Positions 43,328 through 53,265 of a stretch of 64,000 nucleotides of DNA are shown here, in pieces; the stretch's first letter is position 1; every line of letters begins with the position of its first letter. The notes below the pieces were generated by a model. The model was given only the letters and a program-made list of their open reading frames with translations. It was not told the DNA's origin and searched no databases. A program made the position numbers and the translations under genes. This DNA comes from Phycisphaerae bacterium RAS2 (lineage in GTDB: Bacteria; Planctomycetota; Phycisphaerae; UBA1845; UTPLA1). The stretch spans positions 248,001 through 312,000 of the forward strand of contig CP036352.1 of NCBI GenBank assembly GCA_007753915.1, read 5' to 3'.

Positions 43328-43888
43328 ATGGCAAAAGACAAAGCCAAGGACAAGCCCAAAGAGGAGCCTGCCAAGGAAGGCGCGGCGGAGGCTGCACCGG
43401 AAAAGGCAAGCGGCAAGTCGGGCAAGATGATGACGATGGCCATCTTCGGCGGCGCGATGCTGATCGAGGGTGTGGCGATCTTCGCCTGCATGAAATTCCT
43501 GGGCACCGAGCCGGACCCGACGCATGGCATGCAGGAGATGACGGCGACAAGCAAGCCCTGGGCGCAGAGTGTGGAGATGCCGGTCGCCAAGGTGCGCGTG
43601 CCGAACAACAACGGCGCACGGACAGTCTTGTACAGCGTAAACGTTGTGTTGAGCGTCCATCATGCCGAGGCCGATCGCGTCAAGGAGTTCATGGAGAACC
43701 GCAAGAGCACGATTGAAGACGTGATCAGCCGCGTGATTCGCAGTGCCGACGAGGGGCATCTCGCCGAGCCGGGGCTGGAAACGCTTAAGCGGCAGATACG
43801 ATTCGAGTTGAGCACGCTGTTCGGGGATGACAAAGCAATCGAACAGGTGCTGATCCCCGAGTGCACCCCGATTCCGGCGGGCTTCTAA
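43328..43888 (+). CDS. fliL: flagellar basal body-associated protein FliL
   Basis: A 186-residue protein. A Lys/Glu/Ala-rich cytoplasmic leader of about 35 residues precedes one membrane helix ([24 protein letters not shown]). The periplasmic part ends with [25 protein letters not shown], like the conserved C-terminal FliL strand. FliL surrounds or supports the stator complexes. It is followed by fliN rather than fliM. Confidence 0.85.
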   Translation: MAKDKAKDKPKEEPAKEGAAEAAPEKASGKSGKMMTMAIFGGAMLIEGVAIFACMKFLGTEPDPTHGMQEMTATSKPWAQSVEMPVAKVRVPNNNGARTVLYSVNVVLSVHHAEADRVKEFMENRKSTIEDVISRVIRSADEGHLAEPGLETLKRQIRFELSTLFGDDKAIEQVLIPECTPIPAGF

Positions 43889-43950
43889 GCGCTCATCGGA
43901 TGTGGTCGGGTCGGACAGGATGTCCGAGCAAGCCAGGGAAGGCGGAGCCG

Positions 43951-44472
43951 ATGGCCGATCAGGAACCCAACCCCAATCCCACTGAACCGGCGGCCGATGC
44001 GCCGGACTCCGCGTTACCGCCAAATGAAGCGGGAGGCGATGCTTCCGCGAGCGCGGCGGCGATGGCGGCATCGCAGGCGGCCGCGAGCGAAGATTCTCCG
44101 GCATCGACTGCCACAGCGACCGCGACGCCAAAGAAGAGTATTGCCGGCGGCGCGGCGATGGATTTGCCGGAGTTCGAACCGGATCGCGCGGCGAGCGGGA
44201 CAGCCACCGCGGCGACCGCGGCCATCGATCTGCTGAATGACGTGGAGCTGAACGTCACCATCGAGCTGGGCCGGGCGCAGATGCTCATCGAAGATGTGCT
44301 GAAGCTGGGCGAAGGCTCGGTGGTGGAGCTGGATAAGCTGGCGGGCGATCCGGTGGATGTGCTGGTAAATGACCGGCTCGTGGCGCGCGGTGAAGTGCTC
44401 GTGCTCAACGACAATTTCTGCGTCCGCATCAGCGAAATCATCGCGCCGGATCTGGAACACGCGGCCAACTAA
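43951..44472 (+). CDS. fliN: flagellar motor switch protein FliN
   Basis: A 173-residue protein: an 85-residue Ala/Ser/Pro-rich leader and a C-terminal SpoA (FliN) domain [71 protein letters not shown] (about 90-165), complete and typical. FliN forms the bottom of the C ring with FliM and binds FliH. The start at 43951 follows GGCGGAG; the longer frame from 43861 overlaps fliL. No fliM precedes it, which is odd. Confidence 0.92.
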   Translation: MADQEPNPNPTEPAADAPDSALPPNEAGGDASASAAAMAASQAAASEDSPASTATATATPKKSIAGGAAMDLPEFEPDRAASGTATAATAAIDLLNDVELNVTIELGRAQMLIEDVLKLGEGSVVELDKLAGDPVDVLVNDRLVARGEVLVLNDNFCVRISEIIAPDLEHAAN

Positions 44473-44483
44473 GGGAGCGTCGC

Positions 44484-45266
44484 GTGCGTCGATCATCTTT
44501 CAATCCAATCGTTCGATGCGCAGCGCGTGGTACGGCTGCCTTGATCCTGTTTTGCTTCGCGTCACACGTCACCGCGGAGGATGACAGCGGCCGGGTCGTG
44601 ACCAATGCCCCCGTGCAGACGGACGGTTCCGCGGCTGCAGGCGTGCCAGCGGATGGGGGGATTGCGGCTACCACGAGCGCAAGTGCGCCCGAGCGGTTCG
44701 GCGCGGGCGTGATTCGGCGAGGTTCGGAGCGCGGCGCAGGCGTTGCAGCGGGCAACCGCGCGCCGGGCGCGGCGAGCGCGCCGGTAAGCGGATTGCGAAT
44801 GTGGTTGCCGCTGGCATTTGTGCTGGTCGTGATCGTCGCGCTGGCCTGGGCGGCGCGTCGGATGTTCCCCCGAATGGGTCGCGTCGGCGGCGAAGGCGCG
44901 ATCACGGTGTTGTCGCGCTGCGCGCTGTCACCGAAACAGAGCTTGTGTCTTGTGCGTTTGGGCCGGCGGGTCGTGTTGCTGGGGCTGACGGCCGATCGCA
45001 TCAACACGCTGGCGGAGATCACCGATCCCGACGAGGCGGCGATGCTGACGGCGGCGGCATCGAGCGGGCGGGCGCAGTCGTTTCGCAGTGCGCTGGCCGG
45101 CATGATGAGCGCTTATCGACCCGTTGCGCAGAATGAGACAGGCGGCATCGAGGCGGAGCAAGTGTCGGTGGGCAGTGACTCACGGGTGGGAGGCTCGCTT
45201 CCGAGCGTGACGGCGCTGACGGATCGCGTGCGAGGCATGGCCCGGCGCGGCGCGGCAGCGCGGTAG
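44484..45266 (+). CDS. fliO: flagellar export component FliO
   Basis: A 260-residue protein with a GTG start behind AAGGGAG. A signal-like first segment, an Ala/Gly/Ser-rich stretch, then one membrane helix (MWLPLAFVLVVIVALAWAARRMF at about 108-130) and the FliO core GAITVLSRCALSPKQSLCLVRLGRRVVLLGLTADRINTLAEI. FliO helps FliP assemble in the export gate. Longer at both ends than E. coli FliO. Directly upstream of fliP. Confidence 0.85.
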   Translation: MRRSSFNPIVRCAARGTAALILFCFASHVTAEDDSGRVVTNAPVQTDGSAAAGVPADGGIAATTSASAPERFGAGVIRRGSERGAGVAAGNRAPGAASAPVSGLRMWLPLAFVLVVIVALAWAARRMFPRMGRVGGEGAITVLSRCALSPKQSLCLVRLGRRVVLLGLTADRINTLAEITDPDEAAMLTAAASSGRAQSFRSALAGMMSAYRPVAQNETGGIEAEQVSVGSDSRVGGSLPSVTALTDRVRGMARRGAAAR

Positions 45267-45315
45267 GACAATCGGCGGCAGGATGCCGCCAGGGACGGCG
45301 CAAAGGAGTTGCGCG

Positions 45316-46185
45316 ATGCGCGCGGAGCGCGAAGGCGAACGAGCGGGCAATGTAAATCGCGCGGGCCTGCGCGCCGTGCGGACGCTTGCCGCCGCATCGG
45401 TGATCCTAGTTGCGCTGGTTGCAGCGCCGGCCTCTGCACAGGACACACCCAGCGCGCCGCGAGCGATTCAAGTCGACAACCCCTTGGGCATTCCCGATGT
45501 GACGGGGCTGGTGCCGGCGGCGAAGGACGGCGCGGGCGTTTCCGCGTCGCTGCGCATTCTCGTCATGTTGACGGTGCTGTCGCTGGCGCCGTCCATCCTC
45601 ATAATGATGACGAGCTTCACGCGCATCATGGTCGTGCTGGCGCTGCTGCGCCAGGCGATCGGCGCGCAGCAGCTCCCGCCAGGCCAGGTGCTGGTCGGCC
45701 TCTCACTCATCATGACGATGCTCGTGATGGCGCCGACGTGGCAGAAGATGAAGGCCGAAGGCGTGGACCCGTACCTGGAAGGCCGGATGGACCAGGCGAC
45801 GGCCCTCGAGCGAGGCAGCGCGCCGCTTCGGGAGTTCATGTTCCGGCAGATCGAGGCCGCCGGGAACGAGGAAAACGTCTATTTATTCACCGAGTATTCG
45901 CGCGGCCCGCTGCCCGACGGCGCCGAGCTGAAGCGGGACGACGTGCGGCTGACCGAGCTGGTGCCGGCGTTCGTGTTGAGCGAGCTGAAGACGGCGTTCG
46001 TCATGGGCTTCAAGATTTATCTGCCGTTCCTCGTCATCGACATGGTCATCGCGTCGATTCTGATCAGCATGGGCATGATGATGTTGCCGCCGGTGCTGAT
46101 CTCGCTGCCGTTCAAGCTGATGTTGTTCGTGCTGGCCGACGGCTGGGGCATGGTGGTCGGGTCGTTGTTGCACAGTTTTGGTTGA
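45316..46185 (+). CDS. fliP: flagellar export gate protein FliP
   Basis: A 289-residue protein. Signal peptide (to about residue 40), then LRILVMLTVLSLAPSILIMMTSFTRIMVVLALLRQAIGAQQLPPGQVLVGLSLIMTMLVM, and the C-terminal VPAFVLSELKTAFVMGFKIYLPFLVIDMVIASILISMGMMMLPPVLISLPFKLMLFVLADGW, both nearly invariant FliP blocks. Five FliP form the core of the export pore. The ATG at 45316 is set by the ribosome binding site AAAGGAG at 45302; the earlier ATG at 45283 has none. Confidence 0.95.
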   Translation: MRAEREGERAGNVNRAGLRAVRTLAAASVILVALVAAPASAQDTPSAPRAIQVDNPLGIPDVTGLVPAAKDGAGVSASLRILVMLTVLSLAPSILIMMTSFTRIMVVLALLRQAIGAQQLPPGQVLVGLSLIMTMLVMAPTWQKMKAEGVDPYLEGRMDQATALERGSAPLREFMFRQIEAAGNEENVYLFTEYSRGPLPDGAELKRDDVRLTELVPAFVLSELKTAFVMGFKIYLPFLVIDMVIASILISMGMMMLPPVLISLPFKLMLFVLADGWGMVVGSLLHSFG

Positions 46186-46205
46186 GTACGGCGCGGGAGT
46201 GAGCC

Positions 46206-46460
46206 ATGGACACGGGTACGGCACTGGACCTGGCGCACGAAGCGCTGCTGCTCGCGCTGATTCTCGCCGGGCCGATCATGGCGATCGGCATGGTGGTGGG
46301 ATTGATCATCAGCATCGTGCAGGCCGTGACCCAGTTGCACGAGCAGACGCTGACGTTCGTGCCGAAGATCGTGGCGATGGGCGTGGCGACGGCGCTGTTC
46401 ATCCCCTGGCTCACGACGCGCATGGTGGAGTACACCCAGCGGTTGTGGGGGGGCGGATGA
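46206..46460 (+). CDS. fliQ: flagellar export gate protein FliQ
   Basis: An 84-residue protein with two membrane helices: EALLLALILAGPIMAIGMVVGLIISIVQAVTQLHEQTLTFVPKI, then MGVATALFIPWLTTRMVEYT. Length and the QLHEQTLTFVPK motif are exactly those of FliQ. Four copies wrap around the FliP-FliR core. It lies between fliP and fliR; a repeat array follows its stop. Confidence 0.95.
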   Translation: MDTGTALDLAHEALLLALILAGPIMAIGMVVGLIISIVQAVTQLHEQTLTFVPKIVAMGVATALFIPWLTTRMVEYTQRLWGGG

Positions 46461-46465
46461 AGCGC

Positions 46466-46521
46466 GAACGCCGGGAATCCAGAACGCCAAGAACGCTGAA
46501 ACGTCCAAACGCGGAATCGTC
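46466..46521. repeat. octamer-period array between fliQ and fliR
   Basis: Seven 8-nt units (GAACGCCG, GGAATCCA, GAACGCCA, AGAACGCT, GAAACGTC, CAAACGCG, GAATCGTC) fill the gap between the fliQ stop and the fliR start. Units share a GAAnCG core. Confidence 0.65.
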
Positions 46522-46527
46522 CGACTC

Positions 46528-47317
<790 letters not shown>

Positions 47318-47328
<11 letters not shown>

Positions 47329-48406
47329 CAAACAGGACCGGACAGAAGCCCCGACGCCGCGCCGCCGTTTCGAAGCGCGCGAGAAGGGGCAGGTCGCGCG
47401 CAGCGCCGACTTGACGTCTGCCCTCCTGCTGCTGGGAGGTCTGGTCAGCCTCAAATTGTTCGGTCCGCGCCTGATGACTTCGTTGATGGACTTCATGTCG
47501 GCGCAGTTGACGATGCACAACCCCGAGACGGCGGCACGACTCGACATGCCCGTGTTGCTCGCGGCGATCGGCATGACGCTGACGGCTTCGGCGGGACCGA
47601 TCATGCTTGGGCTGGTGGTCGTGGCGGCGCTGTCGAATCTGTTGCAGGTCGGGATTCTCGTTTCGAGCACGGCGCTCTCGCCGAATTTGAGCCGGCTCAA
47701 TCCGATCAGCGGCTTCGGCAAGCTGTTCAGCGGGCGGACGGGCATGCAGCTCGTGATGAACCTGCTGAAGCTGTTTGTTGTTTCGTATTTTGTCTATCAG
47801 GCGGCCATGGACAACAGCGGGCGTATTCTCATGGCCATGGCCGTCGGCGGGTGGGAGCAGCTCGCCCTGCTGTCGGATGTGCTGTACGACATGGGGTTGC
47901 GCATCGCGATCGTGCTCGTGGTGCTGGCGCTGATCGATTACGTGTATCAACGGCGGAAGTTCGAGGCCGATCTGCGCATGACCAAGCACGAGGTGAAGGA
48001 AGAAATGCGCAGCATGGAGGGCGACCCGATCATCAAGTCGCGCCGGCGCAAGATGCAGTTCGTCGCGCTGATGCAGCAGATTCGCAAGGCGGTGCCGACG
48101 GCCGACGTGGTGGTGACAAACCCGACGGAGCTGGCCGTGGCGATCAAGTACGACCAGAAGTCGATGGCGGCGCCGAAGGTCGTGGCGAAAGGGGCTGACT
48201 TGATCGCGGCGAAGATTCGCGAAGTGGCCATTGCGAGCGGCGTGCCGATCCTGGAGCGAAAACCGCTGGCGCAGGCGTTGTACAAAACGGTGGAAGTCGG
48301 GCAGGAGATCCCCGAACAGTTTTACAAGGCGATCGCGGAAGTGCTCGCGTACGTGTACGAGCTTTCGGGCAAGGCCCGGGCGATGCGCCGCGGCTCGGCG
48401 GCTTAA
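47318..48406 (+). CDS. flhB: flagellar export switch protein FlhB (NPTE instead of NPTH)
   Basis: A 362-residue protein with GTG start inside fliR. The N-terminus DDKQDRTEAPTPRRRFEAREKGQVARSADLTSA, four membrane segments and the amphipathic linker (EMRSMEGDPIIKSRRRKMQ) are all FlhB. The autocleavage site reads N268-P-T-E instead of the usual NPTH; the Asn and Pro that perform the cyclisation are kept. The C-terminal domain continues ELAVAIKYDQKSMAAPKVVAKGADLIAAKIREVA as in FlhB. It decides the change from rod/hook to filament export together with FliK. Confidence 0.95.
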
Positions 48407-48461
48407 GAAGCGGCGAAACACTGGAGTTTCGTGTTCCAGACGTTCGGTTTGAGTAGGAAGC

Positions 48462-50624
48462 ATGGCGACGGCAGCAAGACAGAACGGTACGGCGGGGGGG
48501 CGACTCGGCGGCGGCGCGGCCATCGGGCGCGCGGCGGCGTTCCTGCACGAGCAGCGCGGCATCATTCTGCCCATGCTGGCGATGTCGCTGGTGTTGGTGA
48601 TTCTGATTCCGCTGCCGACGGCGATGCTGGATTTCCTGTTGATCGCCAACGTCACACTGTCGGCGCTGGTGTTGCTGACCGTGATGTACATGAACGGGCC
48701 GCTGGAGTTCTCGTCGTTCCCGTCGTTGCTGCTGGCGCTGACGCTGCTGCGGCTCGTGCTGAACACAGCGACGACGCGGCTGATTCTGACCAACGCCGAT
48801 CAGGGCATGGACGCGGCGGGGCACGTCATCCGGGAGTTCGCGGAGTTTGTGGCGGCCGGATCGCTGGCGGTCGGCATCATTATTTTCCTGATCATCTCGG
48901 TGATTCAATTCGTGGTCATCACCAAGGGCGCCACGCGCATCGCGGAAGTGGCCGCGCGCTTCACGCTCGATGCCATGCCCGGCAAACAGATGGCCATCGA
49001 CGCCGATCTGTCGGCCGGATTGATCAATGAGGAGGAATCGCGCCGGCGTCGCGAGAACATTACGCGCGAAGCCGACTTTTACGGAGCCATGGACGGTGCC
49101 AGCAAATTCGTTCGCGGCGACGCCATCGCAGGCGTGGTCATCACGCTGATCAACATCATGGGCGGCATTTACGTCGGCATGGTCGAGAAGAGCATGCCGA
49201 TCATGGACTGCCTAAGCGTCTTCACGCGGTTGACCATTGGTGACGGTCTGGTGGCGCAGATTCCGGCGTTCCTGATTTCCATCGCCGCCGGCATGATCAT
49301 CACCCGCAGCACCGCCAAGACCAACATGGGCGAGGAGCTGCTCGGCCAGATCACGTCGCGCCCGATCTCGATGGTGCTCTCGTCGGCCTTCCTGGGAATT
49401 CTGCTGTTCACGCCGTTGCCCAAGGTCCCGCTCGCGGCGATGGGGATCGGCGTCGGCGGGCTAGGGTACCTGATGTTCGGCCGGGCGAAGAGGAGTGAAC
49501 AGGCGGCGGTGAGCGCGAAGGCGGCCAAACCCAAGGAGCCGGAGAAAATTGAAACCCTGCTGGGTGTCGATGCGCTGGAGCTGGAAGTCGGCTACGGACT
49601 GGTGCGGCTGGTGGATCGCAAGCAGGGCGGCGACTTGCTCGATCGAATCGGGAACATCCGCCGACAGATGGCGACGGAGCTGGGGCTGATCGTGCCGCCG
49701 ATCCGCATTCGGGACAACGTTCAGCTCGAACCGAATCAGTACAGCGTGAAGCTGCGCGGCGCGGCAATCGCCAAGGGCGAGCTGATGCCCGGGTACCTAC
49801 TGGCGATTGATTCGGGCGCGGTGTCGGAGGCGGTGCGCGGGATCGATGCCGTTGAGCCGGCCTTCAACCTGCCCGCGGTGTGGATCACCGAGGCCGACCG
49901 GGCGACGGCGGAGCTGCGCAACTATACGGTTGTCGAAACGAGCAGCGTGTTGTCGACCCACCTGACCGAAGTGATCCGCCGTCATGCCTCGGAGCTGTTG
50001 ACCCGGCAGGACGTGAGCAAGCTGCTGGATCACCTGAAGGAGAAATCGCCGAAGCTGGTCGAAGAGGTCGTGCCGGATCTGCTGAAGCTGGGCGACGTGC
50101 AGTCGGTGTTGCAGCATCTGCTGCGCGAGCGCGTGCCCGTGCGCGATCTGGAGACGATCATCGAGACGCTGGGCGACTGGGCCGGGCGCACGAAGGATGC
50201 CGAGGTCCTGGCGGAATATGTGCGGGCGGCGCTGGCGCGGACGATCTGCGACCTGCACAAGGACGCGACGAACACGATTCACGGCATCACGCTCGACACC
50301 GCGGTGGAAGACGCCATCCTCGCACACGTCGAGCGCACCGATCGGGGATCGTATCTGACGCTGCCGCCGGCGACGGCGCATCGGATCGTCGGTGACATTC
50401 GGCGCGAACTGGACGGCGCGGCGGCCAAGACGGGCGGCGCACAGCCGGTCGTGTTCGCGTCGCCGCAGGTACGGATGTGGGTGCGGCGGCTGATTGAGTC
50501 GGCGCTGCCGATGGCGGCGGTGCTGGGGTACGGGGAGATCGTCCGCGGCGTAAGCGTGCGGACCCATGGGATGGTGACGCTTGTCGACGCAACTGAAGAC
50601 GTTTCGCGGCCGGTCCATGCCTGA
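48462..50624 (+). CDS. flhA: flagellar export gate protein FlhA
   Basis: A 720-residue protein, family length. Eight membrane segments in the first 330 residues, with FSSFPSLLLALTLLRLVLNTATTRLIL, the FHIPEP-like loop (GKQMAIDADLSAGLINEEESRRRRENITREADFYGAMDGASKFVRGDAIAG) and VEKSMPIMDC; then the cytoplasmic chaperone-docking domain (from about 350) with YGLVRLVD, IRIRDNVQLEPNQYSVKLRGA and LLTRQDVSKLLD. FlhA forms the nonameric ring of the export gate. Its end overlaps flhF by 44 nt. Confidence 0.96.
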   Translation: MATAARQNGTAGGRLGGGAAIGRAAAFLHEQRGIILPMLAMSLVLVILIPLPTAMLDFLLIANVTLSALVLLTVMYMNGPLEFSSFPSLLLALTLLRLVLNTATTRLILTNADQGMDAAGHVIREFAEFVAAGSLAVGIIIFLIISVIQFVVITKGATRIAEVAARFTLDAMPGKQMAIDADLSAGLINEEESRRRRENITREADFYGAMDGASKFVRGDAIAGVVITLINIMGGIYVGMVEKSMPIMDCLSVFTRLTIGDGLVAQIPAFLISIAAGMIITRSTAKTNMGEELLGQITSRPISMVLSSAFLGILLFTPLPKVPLAAMGIGVGGLGYLMFGRAKRSEQAAVSAKAAKPKEPEKIETLLGVDALELEVGYGLVRLVDRKQGGDLLDRIGNIRRQMATELGLIVPPIRIRDNVQLEPNQYSVKLRGAAIAKGELMPGYLLAIDSGAVSEAVRGIDAVEPAFNLPAVWITEADRATAELRNYTVVETSSVLSTHLTEVIRRHASELLTRQDVSKLLDHLKEKSPKLVEEVVPDLLKLGDVQSVLQHLLRERVPVRDLETIIETLGDWAGRTKDAEVLAEYVRAALARTICDLHKDATNTIHGITLDTAVEDAILAHVERTDRGSYLTLPPATAHRIVGDIRRELDGAAAKTGGAQPVVFASPQVRMWVRRLIESALPMAAVLGYGEIVRGVSVRTHGMVTLVDATEDVSRPVHA

Positions 50625-51936
50625 AGCGCTGGCGCGTGTGAAAGCGGCCCTTGGGCGGGATGCGGTCATCCTGCACACACGGTCGATTCAGCGCGGCGGC
50701 GTTCTGGGTCTCGGCGCGCACACGGAGATCGAGATCACGGCGACGGCCGACGCGCGCGTGCCGATCGTCCGCGCGCGCGATGGCGGCGAGGCGAAGGAAT
50801 TGAAGCAACCCGATGCCGCGCGACGGCCGAATGGCGCGGAGATGACCCTACCCCCGGCTGAACCGCGATTGACGGAGGCGCACTTGAGCGGCCTGGAAGC
50901 GAGACCCATGCCGCCGGTTGAATTGCCTGCCAAATCGGCACCGGGGCCGGTCGCGCCGCGGAGAGATGACGTCGCGTTGCTGGAGGAGATCAGCGCGATC
51001 CGCGCGATGGTGGAGGAATTATCGAGCCGGTCGCCCGTGGATCGCACGCCCGACGTTCCCGCCGAGTTGGTGCAGCATTACTCCCGCGTGATCGGCCAGC
51101 AAGTGGCGGACGACCTGGCAAAGGAATTGATCGACCGCGTCGCTCGGGCTACTTCGGGCCTTCCGGCGCCGATGCGGTCCTGCGAATCGCCCGAATTCCA
51201 GCAGCGCGTCGAGAGCGAGTTGACACGCTGCATCGCCGAAATGATGCCGCCCGCCGAATCGCTGACCTTGCGCGGCGACGGTCGGCCGACAGTGATCGCG
51301 CTGGTCGGCCCCACCGGCGTTGGCAAGACGACGACGATCGCGAAGCTCGCGGCGAACTTGACGCTGCGCGAGGGCCGGCGCGTGGGCCTGATTACACAGG
51401 ATCATTATCGCATTGCCGCGGTCGAGCAACTCGCCACGTACGCTCGAATCCTGCGCATTCCCATGGAGCCGGTCCTGACGCCGCAGGCCATGCGCGAGGC
51501 GATTCAAAAGCTTTCACACGTCGATGTCATCCTGATCGACACGGCCGGGCGAAGCCAGCGCGATTCGGCCAGGCTGACCGAGTTGGGCGAGTTCCTCGCC
51601 GCTGCGGCTCCCGATCAGATTCATCTTGTCTTGTCGAGCACGGCCGGCGAACCGGCGCTCCGCGACGCAATGGAACGGTTTGAGCAGGTCGGCGCGCGGC
51701 ACGTCGTGTTCACGAAACTGGACGAGGCCGTGGGGTTCGGCGTGTTGCTCAATGTGTTGCATCGGACGGGTCTGCGCATGTCGTACTTTACGACGGGCCA
51801 GTCGGTTCCTGATGACATCGAGCCGGCGGCGGCGAGTCGTGTCGCCCGGTTGATTGTCGGCGGCGCGACGGCGGACCCGGATGACCCGGAACCAGTGGTC
51901 AACACGGCGTCAGGAAAGGAAGGGTACGTCGCGTGA
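50581..51936 (+). CDS. flhF: SRP-like GTPase FlhF
   Basis: A 451-residue protein starting at a TTG inside flhA, which gives the family N-terminus TQLKTFRGRSMPEALARVKAALGRDAVILHTR; an ATG at 50617 would cut this off. A linker of about 120 residues is followed by the NG domain: G1 GPTGVGKTTTIAKLAA (243-258), HYRIAAVEQLATYARIL, DVILIDTAGRSQRD and FTKLDEAVGFGVLLNVL. FlhF sets where and how many flagella are placed, usually at the pole. Paired with flhG directly downstream. Confidence 0.93.
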   Translation: MSTQLKTFRGRSMPEALARVKAALGRDAVILHTRSIQRGGVLGLGAHTEIEITATADARVPIVRARDGGEAKELKQPDAARRPNGAEMTLPPAEPRLTEAHLSGLEARPMPPVELPAKSAPGPVAPRRDDVALLEEISAIRAMVEELSSRSPVDRTPDVPAELVQHYSRVIGQQVADDLAKELIDRVARATSGLPAPMRSCESPEFQQRVESELTRCIAEMMPPAESLTLRGDGRPTVIALVGPTGVGKTTTIAKLAANLTLREGRRVGLITQDHYRIAAVEQLATYARILRIPMEPVLTPQAMREAIQKLSHVDVILIDTAGRSQRDSARLTELGEFLAAAAPDQIHLVLSSTAGEPALRDAMERFEQVGARHVVFTKLDEAVGFGVLLNVLHRTGLRMSYFTTGQSVPDDIEPAAASRVARLIVGGATADPDDPEPVVNTASGKEGYVA

Positions 51937-52841
51937 GCGCGGTGCCCCTAGATCAGGCGAGCCGGCTGCGCGACCTGATGGCGCTCAACGCGCCGCGCGC
52001 GGAAGCGGCGTTTTCCTGCACTGCGGCATTGCAGGATGCCTCGCGGGCGGCGCGCGTCATTGCCGTCGCCAGCGGCAAGGGTGGGGTTGGCAAGACAAAC
52101 GTATCCGTCAACCTCGGCATCTGCCTGGCTCGGCGGGGCCTGCGCGTCGTGTTAATTGACGCCGACTTGGGTACCGCGAACGTCGATGTGCTGATGAAGA
52201 TCTCGTCTCCATACGATCTGTCCCACGTCGTTGTCGGCCGCCGGTCGGTCGACGACGTCCTGCACGCCGCTCGCCCCGGCCTGCGCGTTTTGCGTGGTGC
52301 GTCCGGGATGAGCGCGGTGGCGGATCTGGACCCGCGTGCCCGCGGCGCGCTGATCGAGCAACTGACCGGGCTGGAGTCGGCGTGCGACGTGATCCTTCTC
52401 GATTGCGGAGCGGGGATTTCGCAAAACGTCGTCGCCTTCGCCGCTGCGGCGGACGACGTGCTGGTGGTCCTCACGCCCGAGCCGCCGGCCATGACCGATG
52501 CCTACGCGCTGATCAAGGCGATGCACGGTAAGCCGGCGCGGGGAACCGTGGGGTTGCTCGTGAACCAGGTGAGCGGCTACCGCGAGGGCCGGGAGTGTGC
52601 CGAGCGGGTGGCGGGGGTGGCGCGGCGGTTTCTGAATGCCCCGGTGGAGATGGTCGGGCAGATTCCGCGCGATGGGCACGTGAGCCAGGCGGTGCGGATG
52701 CGCGTGCCGGTGGTGGAGCGTTATCCGCGCAGCCCGGCGTCCCACGCACTGGCAATACTGGCAGAGCGGTTGGAGGGCCGCGCGGTAGGGCTGGCGGGTC
52801 GGCATGGATTCTTCCATCGCGTCATGCGATTTTTCTGCTGA
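51933..52841 (+). CDS. flhG: MinD-like ATPase FlhG (YlxH)
   Basis: A 302-residue ParA/MinD-type ATPase with a GTG start overlapping the flhF stop (GTGA). Deviant Walker A SGKGGVGKTN (47-56), LIDADLGTANVDVLM, LLDCGAGISQNVVAF and TPEPPAMTDAYALIKAM are typical FlhG. The N-terminal ASRLRDLMALN resembles the DQAxxLR motif by which FlhG stimulates FlhF GTPase. A C-terminal amphipathic helix is plausible (FFHRVMRFFC). It limits flagellar number. Confidence 0.92.
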   Translation: MSAVPLDQASRLRDLMALNAPRAEAAFSCTAALQDASRAARVIAVASGKGGVGKTNVSVNLGICLARRGLRVVLIDADLGTANVDVLMKISSPYDLSHVVVGRRSVDDVLHAARPGLRVLRGASGMSAVADLDPRARGALIEQLTGLESACDVILLDCGAGISQNVVAFAAAADDVLVVLTPEPPAMTDAYALIKAMHGKPARGTVGLLVNQVSGYREGRECAERVAGVARRFLNAPVEMVGQIPRDGHVSQAVRMRVPVVERYPRSPASHALAILAERLEGRAVGLAGRHGFFHRVMRFFC

Positions 52842-52932
52842 ATTGGTCCGCGAACTTCGCCGATGCCACCTCGTGGGCAAGACTCGTCCTCCCGCGCGAC
52901 GCGCGGGCGGTCATGCGTAGCAAACTGGTGGA

Positions 52933-53217
52933 GTGACACGCTTGGTGCGGTTGTGCGGTGCTTGTTGTGGATTGACTCTGTTCTGTGCGATGCTCACGTA
53001 CGGACTGCTGGCGGGAGCGGACGTGCAACCGCTGCTGCTGCGGTCGGTCGCCGTCATGGCGGCGGGGGTCGCGCTGGGATCGGTCGCGGGCTGGCTGGGG
53101 CTGGCCATCATGAAAGAGAACATCAACCTGCCGGAGGATTCGGCGATGGACCAGGCGGAGCCTGACAGCGTGGTCGCGGACGGCGCGGGTGCGCCGCCGT
53201 CGCCACAGAGTGTGTGA
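52933..53217 (+). CDS. small membrane protein of unknown function in the flagellar locus
   Basis: A 94-residue protein with a GTG start at 52933, two membrane helices (about 8-28 and 32-60, VAVMAAGVALGSVAGWLGLAIM) and an acidic cytoplasmic tail. It occupies the place between flhG and fliA where planctomycete and related loci often carry a short unrecognised gene. A perfect GC hairpin (52891-52907) precedes it. No family recognised; a role in flagella is inferred from position only. Confidence 0.5.
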   Translation: MTRLVRLCGACCGLTLFCAMLTYGLLAGADVQPLLLRSVAVMAAGVALGSVAGWLGLAIMKENINLPEDSAMDQAEPDSVVADGAGAPPSPQSV

Positions 53218-53265
53218 ATCGCCTGGTGAATCGCGCGATGAATGATCGCGGCAGGAGCGTGTGGG

